Assembly (NCBI RefSeq): GCF_900635445.1
Contig: NZ_LR134117.1
Location: forward strand, 3,906,001-3,970,000
Source: Serratia odorifera
Lineage (GTDB): Bacteria; Pseudomonadota; Gammaproteobacteria; Enterobacterales; Enterobacteriaceae
Direction of reading: 5' to 3'
DNA length: 64,000 bases
Part shown: piece after piece, positions 37,416 to 47,380 of the stretch
Numbering within the stretch: the stretch's first letter is position 1
Layout of the letters: the number at the start of each line of letters is the position of its first letter
Translations under genes and position numbers: made by a program
The notes under the pieces: generated by a model
Told to the model about the DNA's origin: nothing
Databases searched by the model: none
Seen by the model: only the letters and a program-made list of their open reading frames with translations

Positions 37416-38139
37416 TCAACGTAGTGGACGTCCGCCATCCACGCCATGGGTACGGCCGGTGACGTAGCGACTGGCCAGCAGGTAATTGACCAGTTCGACC
37501 ACTTCACTTTCGCCGGGGGCAACCTTCATCAATGACTTCTGCAGCGCCTGCTGGCGATAGGCTTCATCATCGCCCGGATTGAATATGATCAGCGAGGGGG
37601 GCGATGGCGTTGACCTTGACTTCAGGTGCCAACTTGCGGGCAAACGAGCGCGTCATATTATCCAGCGCTGCCTTGCTGGCGGCGTAGGCGATGTGTTTAT
37701 CGCTGCCTTTTTCCACCACGTAATCCGTCAGGTGAATGATATCCGCCCCGGCCTGGCCTTGCCCTCGCAGGCAGGATTCCAGTAACTGATTGAGCAGATA
37801 GGGGGTATACACGTGTATTTGCAGCATCGCGGCCATGGTGTGTTCCGGCGGCGTTTGCGGCGATTCGGCCAGCCAGGCGCTGGCGTTGTGGATCACCGCG
37901 CGCAATTTTTCCGTGGTTTGCTTCACCCGATCGGCAAACTGATAAATGCCGTCGTGGCTGGAAAAATCGCCCTGAATGCACATCGCTCCCAGCGCCTTCA
38001 GTTCTGCCAACGCCGGATAATCGCTACGGTAGGCAATAATCACCGGCACATCGCGTTGCAAAAAGGATTTTGCCAGCGCCAGACCAATCCGGCGGGCGCC
38101 GCCCGTGATCAGTACCGGCGCCGAGTGTGTATGTTCCAT
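37416..38139 (-). CDS. folM: Dihydromonapterin reductase FolM (one +1 frameshift as read)
   Basis: Short-chain dehydrogenase that reduces dihydromonapterin (and weakly dihydrofolate) with NADPH. NADP motif TGGARRIGLALA, catalytic Tyr/Lys in HIAYAASKAALDNMT. GGGGGG at 37596-37601 has one base too many. Removing it joins EVKVNAIAPSLIIFNPGDDE to the C-terminus SRYVTGRTHGVDGGRPLR, giving 240 residues, the E. coli length. The truncated literal reading would lose the dimer-forming C-terminal quarter. Confidence 0.95.
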
Positions 38140-38270
38140 CGTTTAAAGCTCCTGCACAGGCTGGCAAACAATAGGGAATTATGCCATTATACGGCAGAAA
38201 GTCGTTATAGCTTCGCATCGATTATCCATTTCAGGATGTTATACACTGGCCAACAGAGGAATTTGAGGGG

Positions 38271-38679
38271 ATGAGCAACAGCCACCTTGCATCCGTCGCG
38301 CACAGTGAGAAAATCTGCTTTGATTACATGGATTTTCTGTCATCATCGTGCAAGAAGCACTGGCGCTTCATAGATGCAATTTATGGTGTGATGCCTATTT
38401 TTGGCCATGGTATTGAAATCGCGCGTGGCCACCACGCAGACGCGCAAAGAGCATTTGAAAGAGCTGGCTTTACAGGTAGTTTCCACGCAGGTCAGCGATG
38501 AAACCAACATCATTCGTCTTATCGATCTGGCGCAACAGCAGGGGTTGGCGGTATTTGATATCCAGCTGCCGTATGCGTTAGACAAAAATCAGCTGGCGGC
38601 GATTCAGCAGGAATGCGCCGAACGGGTGGTGGTGACGCAGGTGGGTGAGCGCATTACCATTGCTGCGCAAAAAAAATGA
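38271..38679 (+). CDS. Hypothetical protein, possibly frameshifted
   Basis: I do not recognise this gene. The clear part is the 91-residue frame from ATG 38407 to the stop at 38677-38679, with a soluble helical region (RKEHLKELALQVVSTQVSDE, LIDLAQQQGLAVFDIQLPY). That ATG has no ribosome site. A frame from ATG 38271, preceded by AGAGGA and GAGGGG, reads MSNSHLASVAHSEKICFDYM and would join it if one base is removed near TTTTTGG (38398-38404), giving 135 residues. Given the error pattern in this window I propose the joined form; 38407-38679 is the conservative alternative. A terminator follows directly. Confidence 0.55.
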
Positions 38680-38703
38680 CCGGGTATTCACCCGGCCTTT
38701 TTT
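38680..38703. terminator. Bidirectional terminator between the hypothetical gene and ydgI
   Basis: CCGGGT (38680-38685) and ACCCGG (38690-38695) with loop ATTC, then CC and six T's on the plus strand and a long A run on the other side. It serves both convergent genes. Confidence 0.9.
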
Positions 38704-38706
38704 ATC

Positions 38707-40101
38707 TTATTGCATCATAAACCAACCGGCGGGCACCGTGGCTATCAGCAGCAGGAAAATGCTGCTTTTCTCCAGTCTGCTCAACAGCTTGGCGCCGTCA
38801 TGCCCGCGTCGGGCGTAGATAAACACCAACAGACCCGGCGCATACAGCAATACCGACATCAGCAGATGCATCAACCCCGATGCGTACAGCAACCAGATCC
38901 CATAAAGACAGGCACCGCAGGCGGCAAATATCAGTCGTTTGTCATTGCGCTTGAGCGCGACTTTAAACAGAAATGCGCCAACCAGGAAATAGGGGACCAG
39001 GATCATTTCGGAGGCGATGGTCAGCAGCGAATTATAATTACTGCCGGTCAGCCAGATCAGCACCAACGCCGCCTGTACCGCACCGTTGGTCAGCCATAAT
39101 GACGCCGAAGGGGCATGGTTCTTGTTTTGCTTGCAAAAGATTTTTGGAAACGCACCGTGTTGCGCTGCCAGCAGTGGCACTTCCGCCGCCATGATGGTCC
39201 AGCTCAGGTAAAGCGCCACAAACGGAAATAATCAGGCCGGCGGCGATAATCACGTCACCCCAGGGGCCGATCAGATCGACCATCAGCACTGCCATCGACG
39301 GATTGCGCATCTGCGCCAGCTCGCTGCGCGGCACCACGCCGAGCGCCAGCAAGGTTACCAGCAGGTAAACCCCCAACGCCGAAACCACCGCCAGCATGGT
39401 GGCGAGGCCAACGTCTTTTTTATGCCGCGGCCCGTGCGGAAACTACCACCGCGCCCTCTACGCCAATAAACACCCACAGGGTAATCAGCATGGTGTCCTT
39501 GACCTGTTCCCATACCGGTTTACCGAGCGCGATGCCATGGAAGTCGAGGGTGAAGATATCCATTTTGAAAGCCATTGCCGCCAGTACCGCGAATAGCCCC
39601 AGCGGTAAATAGCTTGGCGAGGGTTGCGGCCAGGTTGATGCTGGCTGCGGTCTGTACCCCACGCAGTACCAGGGCGTGAACCACCCACAGCAATAGCGAT
39701 TCGCCAATCAGCGCCTGCCAGGTGTTGCCATCGCCGAGAATCACCTCACCGCCGCGATCGGTGAAAATACTCAATGCGGCAAAGACGATCACCAGATAGG
39801 AAACGTTGGCGATGAACCGCACACAGCCAATAACCCCAGGCGGAACAGAAGCCCACCAGTTCGCCAAAACCTTCTTTGGCATAGGTAAAAATACCGCCAT
39901 CAAGATCGGGACGCAGTCGCGTCAGCAGCAGCATGGCGAAAGCCAGGAATAAAATGCCAACGCCGGTGATACCCAACCAAGCAGCAACGCCGCCGGGCTG
40001 GCCACCTCCGCCATATTCTGTGGCAGGCTGAACACGCCGGCGCCAAGCATTGAGCTGAGCACCAGAGCGGTTAACGCGGTTAGACCTAATTTTTTTTCCA
40101 A
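38707..40101 (-). CDS. ydgI: YdgI, arginine/ornithine antiporter-like APC permease (five frameshifts as read)
   Basis: Basic amino acid/polyamine antiporter of the APC family with about 12 membrane helices. As read it is broken five times: a missing base at about 39970 (LLLGWVITGVGILFL), and extra bases at about 39814 (WLCAVIANVSYLV), 39607-39609 (AKLLPLGLFAVL), 39429-39430 (VSARARHKKDVG) and 39210-39212 (SVCGAYLSWTIMAAEVP). Corrected it is about 463 residues (460 in E. coli) and every helix is conserved. The start is probably TTG 40101 (MEKKLGLTALTALVLSSMLG). This is either sequence error or a very recent pseudogene. Confidence 0.85.
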
Positions 40102-40344
40102 TGACGGTTCCCGAATACAGAATAAACAGCTGGCGAGCGCCTATTGAACAGCAAGAACGCAATGAGATTAATTGCGAGCAGAGACAATAGCCCTGAATTT
40201 TGGCGCGAATTTTACGGATGGAAGCTGCGGGATGCAATGATTGAATATGCGTAATTGGCAAAAAATTATTCAGTCGATTCTGAAAATAGCGCAAAAAAAG
40301 CGGGCAGCGCGATGGCTGCCCGTAGTGTCTCGATACCGTGCGGA

Positions 40345-41295
40345 TTATTTGAACAAATCGGCGCTGACGGTCAGATTGCCGCCGCTCTTGTTCTGCCATT
40401 GGCGCGTGACGTGATAGTACTTGGCGCCTTTGGCCGCTGCGCGTTTGGCGACTTCGGTCGAAACGTCGGTCATGCTGTTGAAGTGGCCGGTAAAGGTCAC
40501 TGAATCAAACGGCTGCATTTGCGCGGCAGTCACGTTGTTCACTTCCTGAATCTTGGTACCGTCAGGCAGCGTTACAGTGTAGCGTTGACCGGTCGACGAC
40601 TGGGTTTCAAAGAAACGGCCCACGTCGCGGCTTGGCGAACCGGAAGAGGCGACGCCAGGGATTTCCACCTGCGCAGCAGCGGCACCGCCAGCGGCCAGCG
40701 CGGCCTTGCCGGCTTCAGAGTCGGCAGGAATGGCATCCGGGCTCTGTACCACGCGTTTCGGCGCGTCGGCCTTGTAGATATACGCGGTGACGTATTGGTT
40801 GCCGCCCTGGTTGGCATCAACCTGGCGTACGATAAAGAAGGACGCAGCGCCTTTTTTGCTGGCTGCTTTTGAAATGGCGTCGTTGACGTCAGGCTGGCTG
40901 CGGAAGAAACCGCTAACGCTGACGGTATCATAAGGTTCCAGCAGATAGGCCTGATCTTTCGGCAGTTCTTTAACGCCGTTGAACTCGCGATAATTGGTGT
41001 CTTTGCTCACTTCCGGCGCATCTTTATGATAGATGTCTGCGGTGACGCGCCAGTTGCCGCCATTGTTGGCGTTGTTGATGTCTTGAATATAGAAGGCGTC
41101 GGCGCCCAGTTTGTCTGCACGGCGGGATACTGCGTCGGCGGCTTCATTGATGGCAATAAAGCGCCCGGTAATCGTGATGCGATCAAACGGCTTGATTGCC
41201 GCTGCTTTTTCAGGTGTCAACTCTTGCGCCGCATGAGCAGAGAGCGCAGTGAGTGTAAACAAGGCTGACGCGATGATCGTGGTCTTCAGCTTCAT
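40345..41295 (-). CDS. ydgH: YdgH, periplasmic protein with three DUF1471/BhsA-like repeats
   Basis: 316 residues: signal peptide (IIASALFTLTALSAHA), then three similar domains of about 80-90 residues. Each begins with a KPFDRITITGRF / EPYDTVSVSGFF / QPFDSVTFTGHF motif and ends in an alternating VTADIYHK / VTAYIYKA / VSADLFK strand. The fold is that of small stress proteins such as BhsA; the function is unknown. A low-complexity linker (AALAAGGAAAAQVEIPG) separates repeats 2 and 3. It is upstream of ydgI on the same strand. Confidence 0.93.
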   Translation of the reverse strand: MKLKTTIIASALFTLTALSAHAAQELTPEKAAAIKPFDRITITGRFIAINEAADAVSRRADKLGADAFYIQDINNANNGGNWRVTADIYHKDAPEVSKDTNYREFNGVKELPKDQAYLLEPYDTVSVSGFFRSQPDVNDAISKAASKKGAASFFIVRQVDANQGGNQYVTAYIYKADAPKRVVQSPDAIPADSEAGKAALAAGGAAAAQVEIPGVASSGSPSRDVGRFFETQSSTGQRYTVTLPDGTKIQEVNNVTAAQMQPFDSVTFTGHFNSMTDVSTEVAKRAAAKGAKYYHVTRQWQNKSGGNLTVSADLFK

Positions 41296-41827
41296 AAAAA
41301 ATCCTTTCGCCTAGCGCATTAACGTTTATAACGTGCTGAACTGTTGATGTGTCATTCAGCCGTTGATTATTACATGTATTCTTGGCAGGTGTCTCAGCAA
41401 TTTATGTCATAGCGTGCGACAAATCTGTTTACTCCACCGGGGTCGCTTTGGCAAATAAATTCCATAAGTTTCGATAATAAAGCGTTTAGCGAGATAAGCG
41501 TTAATTATTCACAATTCCATAACTTTTATGCGCCGGTGGCGCATGGCTACCGCAACTCTGCCAGCCGTAGCCAACAGAAATAATGTGATTTTCCACGCTT
41601 TCAAGACCAGTCTCTGACGAAAAATTGCGGTGCGTCATGGTCTGGAGTGAATTTTTATGTAAAAACTGACGGATTGGCCCAAGCAACAATGGATCATCGA
41701 TTCTATTTTCAGTAGGTTATAGATAGCGCTGTCAATTATTTGCCAACAACGGCGGCTCACGCCCTGTCGGCCGGCGCTATCGCTATGGGGTAGGACGATA
41801 AAAAAACATAATTCGGAAGGGAACATT
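41296..41827. other. Intergenic region between ydgH and pntA
   Basis: 532 bases holding the divergent ydgH and pntA promoters. It is AT-rich, with no gene, repeat or small RNA that I could support. GGAAGG precedes the pntA ATG at 41828. Confidence 0.6.
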
Positions 41828-43366
41828 ATGCGTATTGGTGTACCAAGAGAACGGTTGGCCAATGAAGCCCGCGTTGCTGCAACGCCGAAAACGGTAGAGC
41901 AGTTGCTGAAACTGGGCTTTAGCGTCGCGATTGAACGCGATGCGGGTAAATTGGCAAGCTTTGACGATGTCGCTTATGAAGCGGCTGGGGCGACGATTAC
42001 CGATAACGCCGACGTCTGGCAATCGGATCTGATTTTGAAGGTCAACGCACCGCAGGATGATGAAATCGTCCTGATGCGCGAAGGCAGCACCCTGGTGAGC
42101 TTTATCTGGCCGGCGCAAAATCCGGAGCTGATCGAAAAACTCGCGGCGCGTAACGTGACGGCGCTGGCGATGGATTCCGTGCCGCGTATTTCGCGCGCGC
42201 AATCGATGGACGCGCTGAGTTCAATGGCCAACATTGCCGGCTATCGCGCGATTGTCGAAGCGGCACACGAATTTGGCCGCTTCTTTACCGGCCAGATCAC
42301 CGCCGCCGGCAAGGTACCGCCGGCCAAGGTGATGATCATTGGTGCCGGGGTGGCCGGCCTGGCGGCTATTGGTGCCGCTGGCAGCCTGGGGGCGATCGTG
42401 CGCGCCTTCGATACCCGCCCGGAAGTCAAGGAGCAGGTACAGAGCATGGGTGCCGAATTCCTCGAGCTGGATTTCGAAGAGGAAGCCGGCAGTGGCGATG
42501 GCTATGCCAAAGTGATGTCCGAGGCGTTTATCAAGGCGGAAATGGCGCTGTTCGCCGCGCAGGCGGAAGAGGTTGATATCATCGTCACCACCGCACTGAT
42601 CCCTGGCAAACCGGCACCGGTGCTGATCACCAAAGAGATGGTGGCCTCCATGAAGCCCGGTAGCGTAATCGTCGACCTGGCGGCGCAAACCGGCGGCAAC
42701 TGCGAACTGACCGTGGCCGATCGGGTTACCGTGACCGACAACGGCGTGAAAATCATCGGTTATACCGACTTGCCAAGCCGCTTGCCGACCCAATCCTCGC
42801 AGTTGTACGGCACCAACCTGGTTAACCTGGTTAACCTGCTTAAACTGCTGTCAAAAGAGAAAAACGGCGAAATCGACATCGATTTCGACGATACCGTCAT
42901 TCGCGGCGTTACCGTGGTGCGCGAAGGCGAAGTGACCTGGCCGGCGCCGCCAATCCAGGTTTCTGCCCAGCCGAAGCAGGCACAGCCGGCGGCGCCGATG
43001 GTTAAAGAAGAGAAAAAACCGCTGTCGCCGTGGCTCAAGTACGGCCTGATCGCGCTGGCCATCATCCTGTTCGGCTGGCTGGCGGATGCTGCGCCAAAAG
43101 AGTTCCTGTCGCACTTTACGGTGTTTGCGCTGGCCTGCGTGGTTGGCTACTACGTGGTATGGAACGTCAGCCATGCATTACATACCCCTTTGATGTCGGT
43201 CACCAACGCGATTTCAGGGATTATCGTCGTCGGTGCGTTATTGCAGATTGGCCATGGCGGCTGGGTGAGCTTCTTCTCCTTTATCGCCGTGCTGATCGCC
43301 AGCATCAATATTTTCGGTGGATTCACCGTCACTCAGCGCATGCTGAAGATGTTCCGTAAAAACTAA
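41828..43366 (+). CDS. pntA: NAD(P) transhydrogenase subunit alpha
   Basis: Inner-membrane proton-translocating transhydrogenase, NAD-binding subunit; makes NADPH from NADH using the proton gradient. 512 residues: an alanine-dehydrogenase-like N-terminal region (MRIGVPRERLANEARVAATP), the NAD-binding fold IGAGVAGLAAIGAAG, a QSSQLYGTNLVNL mobile loop, a linker rich in Pro/Ala/Lys, and four C-terminal membrane helices (YGLIALAIILFGWLADAAPK onward). It lies 10 bases before pntB in one operon. Confidence 0.98.
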   Translation: MRIGVPRERLANEARVAATPKTVEQLLKLGFSVAIERDAGKLASFDDVAYEAAGATITDNADVWQSDLILKVNAPQDDEIVLMREGSTLVSFIWPAQNPELIEKLAARNVTALAMDSVPRISRAQSMDALSSMANIAGYRAIVEAAHEFGRFFTGQITAAGKVPPAKVMIIGAGVAGLAAIGAAGSLGAIVRAFDTRPEVKEQVQSMGAEFLELDFEEEAGSGDGYAKVMSEAFIKAEMALFAAQAEEVDIIVTTALIPGKPAPVLITKEMVASMKPGSVIVDLAAQTGGNCELTVADRVTVTDNGVKIIGYTDLPSRLPTQSSQLYGTNLVNLVNLLKLLSKEKNGEIDIDFDDTVIRGVTVVREGEVTWPAPPIQVSAQPKQAQPAAPMVKEEKKPLSPWLKYGLIALAIILFGWLADAAPKEFLSHFTVFALACVVGYYVVWNVSHALHTPLMSVTNAISGIIVVGALLQIGHGGWVSFFSFIAVLIASINIFGGFTVTQRMLKMFRKN

Positions 43367-43376
43367 GGGGTAACAC

Positions 43377-44765
43377 ATGTCTGGAGGATTGGTTACAGCT
43401 GCATACATTGTTGCCGCTATCCTGTTTATTTTCAGCCTTGCCGGGCTGTCTCGCCATGAAACCTCGAAGCAGGGCAACCTGTTCGGCGTTGCCGGTATGG
43501 CGATCGCGCTGATCGCGACCATTCTCGGGCCGGACTCCGGTAACGTTGGCTGGATTATCATTGCGATGATTATCGGCGGCTCGATCGGCATCTATCTGGC
43601 GAAAAAGGTAGAAATGACCGAAATGCCAGAACTGGTGGCGATGCTGCACAGCTTCGTCGGTCTGGCGGCGGTGCTGGTTGGCTTCAACAGCTATCTGGAT
43701 CATGGTACCGCGATGGATCCGGTGATGGAAAATATCCATCTGACCGAAGTGTTCCTCGGTATCTTCATCGGTGCGGTCACCTTTACCGGCTCGATCGTGG
43801 CGTTTGGCAAACTGCGCGGCATTATTTCTTCCAAGCCGTTGATGCTGCCGAACCGCCATAAATTGAACCTGGCGGCGCTGGTGATTTCCTTCCTGTTGCT
43901 GGTGGTGTTCGTGCGTACCGACAGCCTTGGGCTGGAAGTCATGGCCTTGTTGCTGATGACGGTGATTGCCCTGGCCTTCGGCTGGCATCTGGTGGCGTCT
44001 ATCGGCGGTGCCGATATGCCGGTGGTGGTGTCAATGCTCAACTCATACTCCGGTTGGGCGGCAGCGGCGGCCGGTTTCATGCTGAGCAACGATCTGCTGA
44101 TCGTCACCGGCGCGCTGGTCGGTTCCTCCGGCGCCATCCTGTCCTATATCATGTGCAAGGCAATGAACCGTTCGTTTATCAGCGTGATAGCCGGCGGTTT
44201 CGGCACTGACGGTTCTTCAACCGGCGATGCCGAAGAAATGGGAGAATACCGTGAAACCACGGCGGAAGAGGTGGCCGAGCTGCTGCGCAATTCCTCTTCG
44301 GTGATCATCACGCCAGGGTATGGCATGGCGGTGGCGCAGGCGCAATATCCGGTGGCGGAAATTACCGAAAAACTGCGTGCGCGCGGCATCAAGGTGCGCT
44401 TTGGTATCCACCCGGTGGCCGGGCGCTTGCCGGGTCATATGAACGTATTGCTGGCAGAGGCCAAGGTGCCGTATGACGTGGTATTGGAAATGGACGAAAT
44501 CAACGACGATTTCGCCGATACCGATACCGTGCTGGTGATTGGTGCCAACGACACGGTCAACCCGGCGGCGCTGGAAGATCCTCGCAGTCCGATTGCCGGC
44601 ATGCCGGTGCTGGAAGTGTGGAAAGCACAGAATGTGATCGCCTTTAAACGCTCGATGAATACCGGCTATGCCGGCGTTCAGAATCCGCTGTTCTTTAAAG
44701 AAAACACCCAGATGCTGTTTGGCGATGCCAAGGCTAGCGTCGAGGCAATCAAGAACGCGTTGTAA
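43377..44765 (+). CDS. pntB: NAD(P) transhydrogenase subunit beta
   Basis: 462-residue subunit with about nine membrane helices, carrying the proton path (conserved His in AMLHSFVGLAAVLVGF), and a C-terminal NADP-binding domain (VIITPGYGMAVAQAQYPVAE, GIHPVAGRLPGHMNVLLAEA, LVIGANDTVNPAALEDP). Length and motifs match E. coli PntB. It is the last gene of pntAB, followed by a strong terminator. Confidence 0.98.
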   Translation: MSGGLVTAAYIVAAILFIFSLAGLSRHETSKQGNLFGVAGMAIALIATILGPDSGNVGWIIIAMIIGGSIGIYLAKKVEMTEMPELVAMLHSFVGLAAVLVGFNSYLDHGTAMDPVMENIHLTEVFLGIFIGAVTFTGSIVAFGKLRGIISSKPLMLPNRHKLNLAALVISFLLLVVFVRTDSLGLEVMALLLMTVIALAFGWHLVASIGGADMPVVVSMLNSYSGWAAAAAGFMLSNDLLIVTGALVGSSGAILSYIMCKAMNRSFISVIAGGFGTDGSSTGDAEEMGEYRETTAEEVAELLRNSSSVIITPGYGMAVAQAQYPVAEITEKLRARGIKVRFGIHPVAGRLPGHMNVLLAEAKVPYDVVLEMDEINDDFADTDTVLVIGANDTVNPAALEDPRSPIAGMPVLEVWKAQNVIAFKRSMNTGYAGVQNPLFFKENTQMLFGDAKASVEAIKNAL

Positions 44766-44794
44766 ACACCGCGCTTGCCAACGCGGGTCGCCAA

Positions 44795-44825
44795 TGCCGT
44801 TCAGTTAACGCTGAACGGCATTTTT
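44795..44825 (+). terminator. Terminator of pntAB
   Basis: TGCCGTTCAG (44795-44804) and CTGAACGGCA (44811-44820) make a perfect 10-base stem with loop TTAACG, followed by five T's. Confidence 0.95.
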
Positions 44826-45003
44826 ATTTTGCTTTTGGTTGAGTAATTTTAGCGCTGGTGCCTCAACTGCCGGGTAAATTGTGCGGAATATCACGCAAAA
44901 TAGGCTATAAATTATGCAAGCCAACACATCAGATGACAATTTTGAGCCGTAATGCGGTATCTTATGTCCCGATTTCATCCATTTAACGGATCCTAGACCC
45001 ACT

Positions 45004-46198
45004 ATGATTATCAAACCTAAGGTTCGCGGTTTTATCTGCACCACCACACATCCGGTGGGCTGTGAAGCCAATGTACGTCGTCAGATTGCCTATACCAAGC
45101 AACAGGGCGCCATCGCCAATGGCCCTAAACGCGTGCTGGTTATCGGTGCTTCTACCGGTTATGGCCTGGCCTCCCGTATTGCTGCCGCTTTCGGCAGCGG
45201 CGCGGCCACCATCGGCGTATTCTTTGAAAAGGCCGGTACCGAAAGCAAACCGGCTACCGCCGGCTGGTACAATTCCGCCGCGTTTGATAAAGCAGCCAAA
45301 GAAGAAGGTCTGTACGCCAAGAGCGTCAATGGTGATGCTTTCTCCAACGAATGTCGCGCCAAGGTTATCGAACTGATCAAGCAGGATCTCGGCCAGATCG
45401 ATCTGGTGGTGTATTCCCTGGCATCGCCGGTCCGGAAAATGCCGGACACTGGCGAAGTAGTGCGTTCAGCGCTGAAAACCGATTGGCGAGGTGTACACCA
45501 CTACGGCGATCGACACCAATAAAGACCAAATCGTTACCGCAACGGTTGAGCCTGCCAACGAAGAAGAAATTCAGAACACCATTACCGTGATGGGCGGCCA
45601 GGACTGGGAATTGTGGATGTCCGCACTGGAAGAAGCCAACGTGCTGTCTGAAGGCGCCAAGTCCGTAGCATATTCCTATATCGGCACCGATTTGACCTGG
45701 CCAATCTATTGGCACGGCACGCTGGGGCGCGCCAAAGAAGATCTGGATCGCGCCGCTACCGCCATTCGTGGCGATCTGGCAGCCAAAGGCGGCACTGCAC
45801 ACGTCGCGGTGTTGAAGTCAGTGGTAACTCAGGCTTCTTCTGCAATCCCGGTCATGCCGCTGTATATCTCGATGGCCTTCAAGATCATGAAGGAAAAGGG
45901 GATCCACGAAGGTTGCATGGAACAGGTCTACCGCATGATGCGTACCCGCCTGTACGGCGACGACCTGGCGCTGGACGACCACGCCCGTATCCGCATGGAT
46001 GATTGGGAGCTGCGCGACGACGTGCAACAGGCCTGCAAGGATCTGTGGCCGTTAATCACCTCGGAAAACCTCAGCCAGCTGACCGACTACACCGCCTACA
46101 AACAGGAATTCCTGCGTTTGTTCGGTTTCGGCCTGGAAGAGGTGGATTACGACGCGGATGTCAATCCGGACGTGCGTTTCGACGTAGTCGAGCTGTAA
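45004..46198 (+). CDS. fabV: Trans-2-enoyl-CoA/ACP reductase FabV (one +1 frameshift as read)
   Basis: NADH-dependent enoyl reductase that completes fatty-acid elongation; FabV enzymes are naturally triclosan-insensitive and are absent from E. coli K-12. The N-terminal domain has NAD-binding VIGASTGYGLASRIAAAFG; the family start MIIKPKVRGFICTTTHPVG is intact. AAAA at 45475-45478 should be AAA, giving VRSALKPIGEVYTTTAIDTN. The active-site region ends AYSYIGTDLTWPIYWHGTLG. Corrected length is 397 residues. It is monocistronic with its own terminator. Confidence 0.96.
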
Positions 46199-46227
46199 TT
46201 CAGCCGGTCGTAACAGCAATAAAAAAA

Positions 46228-46253
46228 CAGGGCCTTTAACGGCCCTGTTTTTA
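46228..46253. terminator. Bidirectional terminator between fabV and uspE
   Basis: CAGGGCC (46228-46234), loop TTTAAC, GGCCCTG (46241-46247), with an A run on the left and TTTTTATT on the right. It serves fabV and, on the other strand, uspE. Confidence 0.93.
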
Positions 46254-46290
46254 TTGTTATTGGCGAAGCGTGCTATGACTGTCCTGCGGC

Positions 46291-47253
46291 TCAGTCTTCA
46301 TCATCGTGCTCGTCGTCTTCATCGGCCTCGATGGGGCAGTTGAAGTCCGCCGGTTTGATCACCAGTAAATCACATTTCAGATGGTCGATCACATGTTCAG
46401 CCGTATTGCCGATAAAGGCGGCGGAAATACCGGTGCGCCCAAGGGTACCCAACACCACCACGCCGGCTTGCAGATGCTCGGCCAGGTCCGGGATAACCTC
46501 TTCCGGCAGGCCTTTTTCTACGTGGGTAAATTCTTCGTTGATGCCGAATTTCTGTCTGAGGGCTTTCATGGCGATCAGATGTTGACCGCGAATGGCGTCG
46601 TTATAGACGCTGGGATCAAAGTCTGGCAGTTCGATTGCGATATTGATGGGAGTGACCGGGTAGGCGCCGACCAGATGAACCTCGGTTTGGTTGACGTTTT
46701 GCGCCAGTTCGACCGTTTCCTGTACCAATTTGAGATTAAGTGGGTCGTGGTAGGGTTCTTCACTCGACAGGTTAACCGCCACCACCGCTTTACCGCCCTC
46801 CGGCCAGGGCTGGTCTTTCACCATCCACACCGGGCACGGACATTTGCGCAGCAGATGCCAATCGGTCGGGGTAAAAATCACCGACTCCAGCCGATCGTGC
46901 TGGTGTGCCATTTTCAGCAGCAAATCATGTTGCCCGCTTAACACTTCCTGAATAATGGCTTCAAACGGCCGGTTATGCCACACCACTTTGACTTCAATAG
47001 GAATGCCTTCTTCGAGATAGAAGCGGCATTGCTCATTTATCCACGCGGCACGTTGGCTAATGACGCCTTGCCGCATCGCCGTTCGTTCATCCGGGGAAAG
47101 CAGGGTGGTCATTTCGTAAGAGAAATCATAGATTGGCAGGAAGGCTTTAATCCGCCCGCCATTCCGCTTCACCAGATACACCGCGCGGCGCAACGCCGGC
47201 TGGTCATCCTGGTTGGGGTCAATAGCCACCAGAAGATTCTGATACTTCGCCAT
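46291..47253 (-). CDS. uspE: Universal stress protein E
   Basis: 320 residues made of two tandem Usp domains (starting KYQNLLVAIDPNQDD and GKAVVAVNLSSEEPYHDP). The C-terminal nucleotide-type motif is GTLGRTGISAAFIGNTAEHV. The tail is very acidic (EADEDDEHDDED). UspE is linked to stress survival, motility and adhesion. AAGGAGGCCCT before the ATG is a strong ribosome site. It is directly downstream of fnr, as in E. coli. Confidence 0.96.
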   Translation of the reverse strand: MAKYQNLLVAIDPNQDDQPALRRAVYLVKRNGGRIKAFLPIYDFSYEMTTLLSPDERTAMRQGVISQRAAWINEQCRFYLEEGIPIEVKVVWHNRPFEAIIQEVLSGQHDLLLKMAHQHDRLESVIFTPTDWHLLRKCPCPVWMVKDQPWPEGGKAVVAVNLSSEEPYHDPLNLKLVQETVELAQNVNQTEVHLVGAYPVTPINIAIELPDFDPSVYNDAIRGQHLIAMKALRQKFGINEEFTHVEKGLPEEVIPDLAEHLQAGVVVLGTLGRTGISAAFIGNTAEHVIDHLKCDLLVIKPADFNCPIEADEDDEHDDED

Positions 47254-47337
47254 AGGGCCTCCTTACAGCTGCAAATTAACAGTCTGTTAATTTACAGAGT
47301 AACCCAACATTGAAAAACAGAACAGCGGCAGTGATGA

Positions 47338-47373
47338 GCCGGATCAATAATTTCAGTTAATTGTTGATCCGGC
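47338..47373 (-). repeat. Long perfect hairpin between fnr and uspE
   Basis: GCCGGATCAA (47338-47347) and TTGATCCGGC (47364-47373) are perfect 10-base arms; pairing continues inward to a 15-base stem with one G.U pair and a six-base loop. No T run follows on the minus strand. It lies eight bases after the fnr stop, suggesting a 3' stabilising or attenuating hairpin for fnr mRNA. Confidence 0.75.
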
Positions 47374-47380
47374 GGAGAGA

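Noticed and set aside
42809..42838. Short tandem repeat coding NLVNLVNL in pntA
   Set aside because: Part of the normal conserved PntA sequence, not a repeat element.
47338..47373. FNR site in the fnr-uspE hairpin
   Set aside because: The half-sites are in outward order (ATCAA then TTGAT), opposite to an FNR box.
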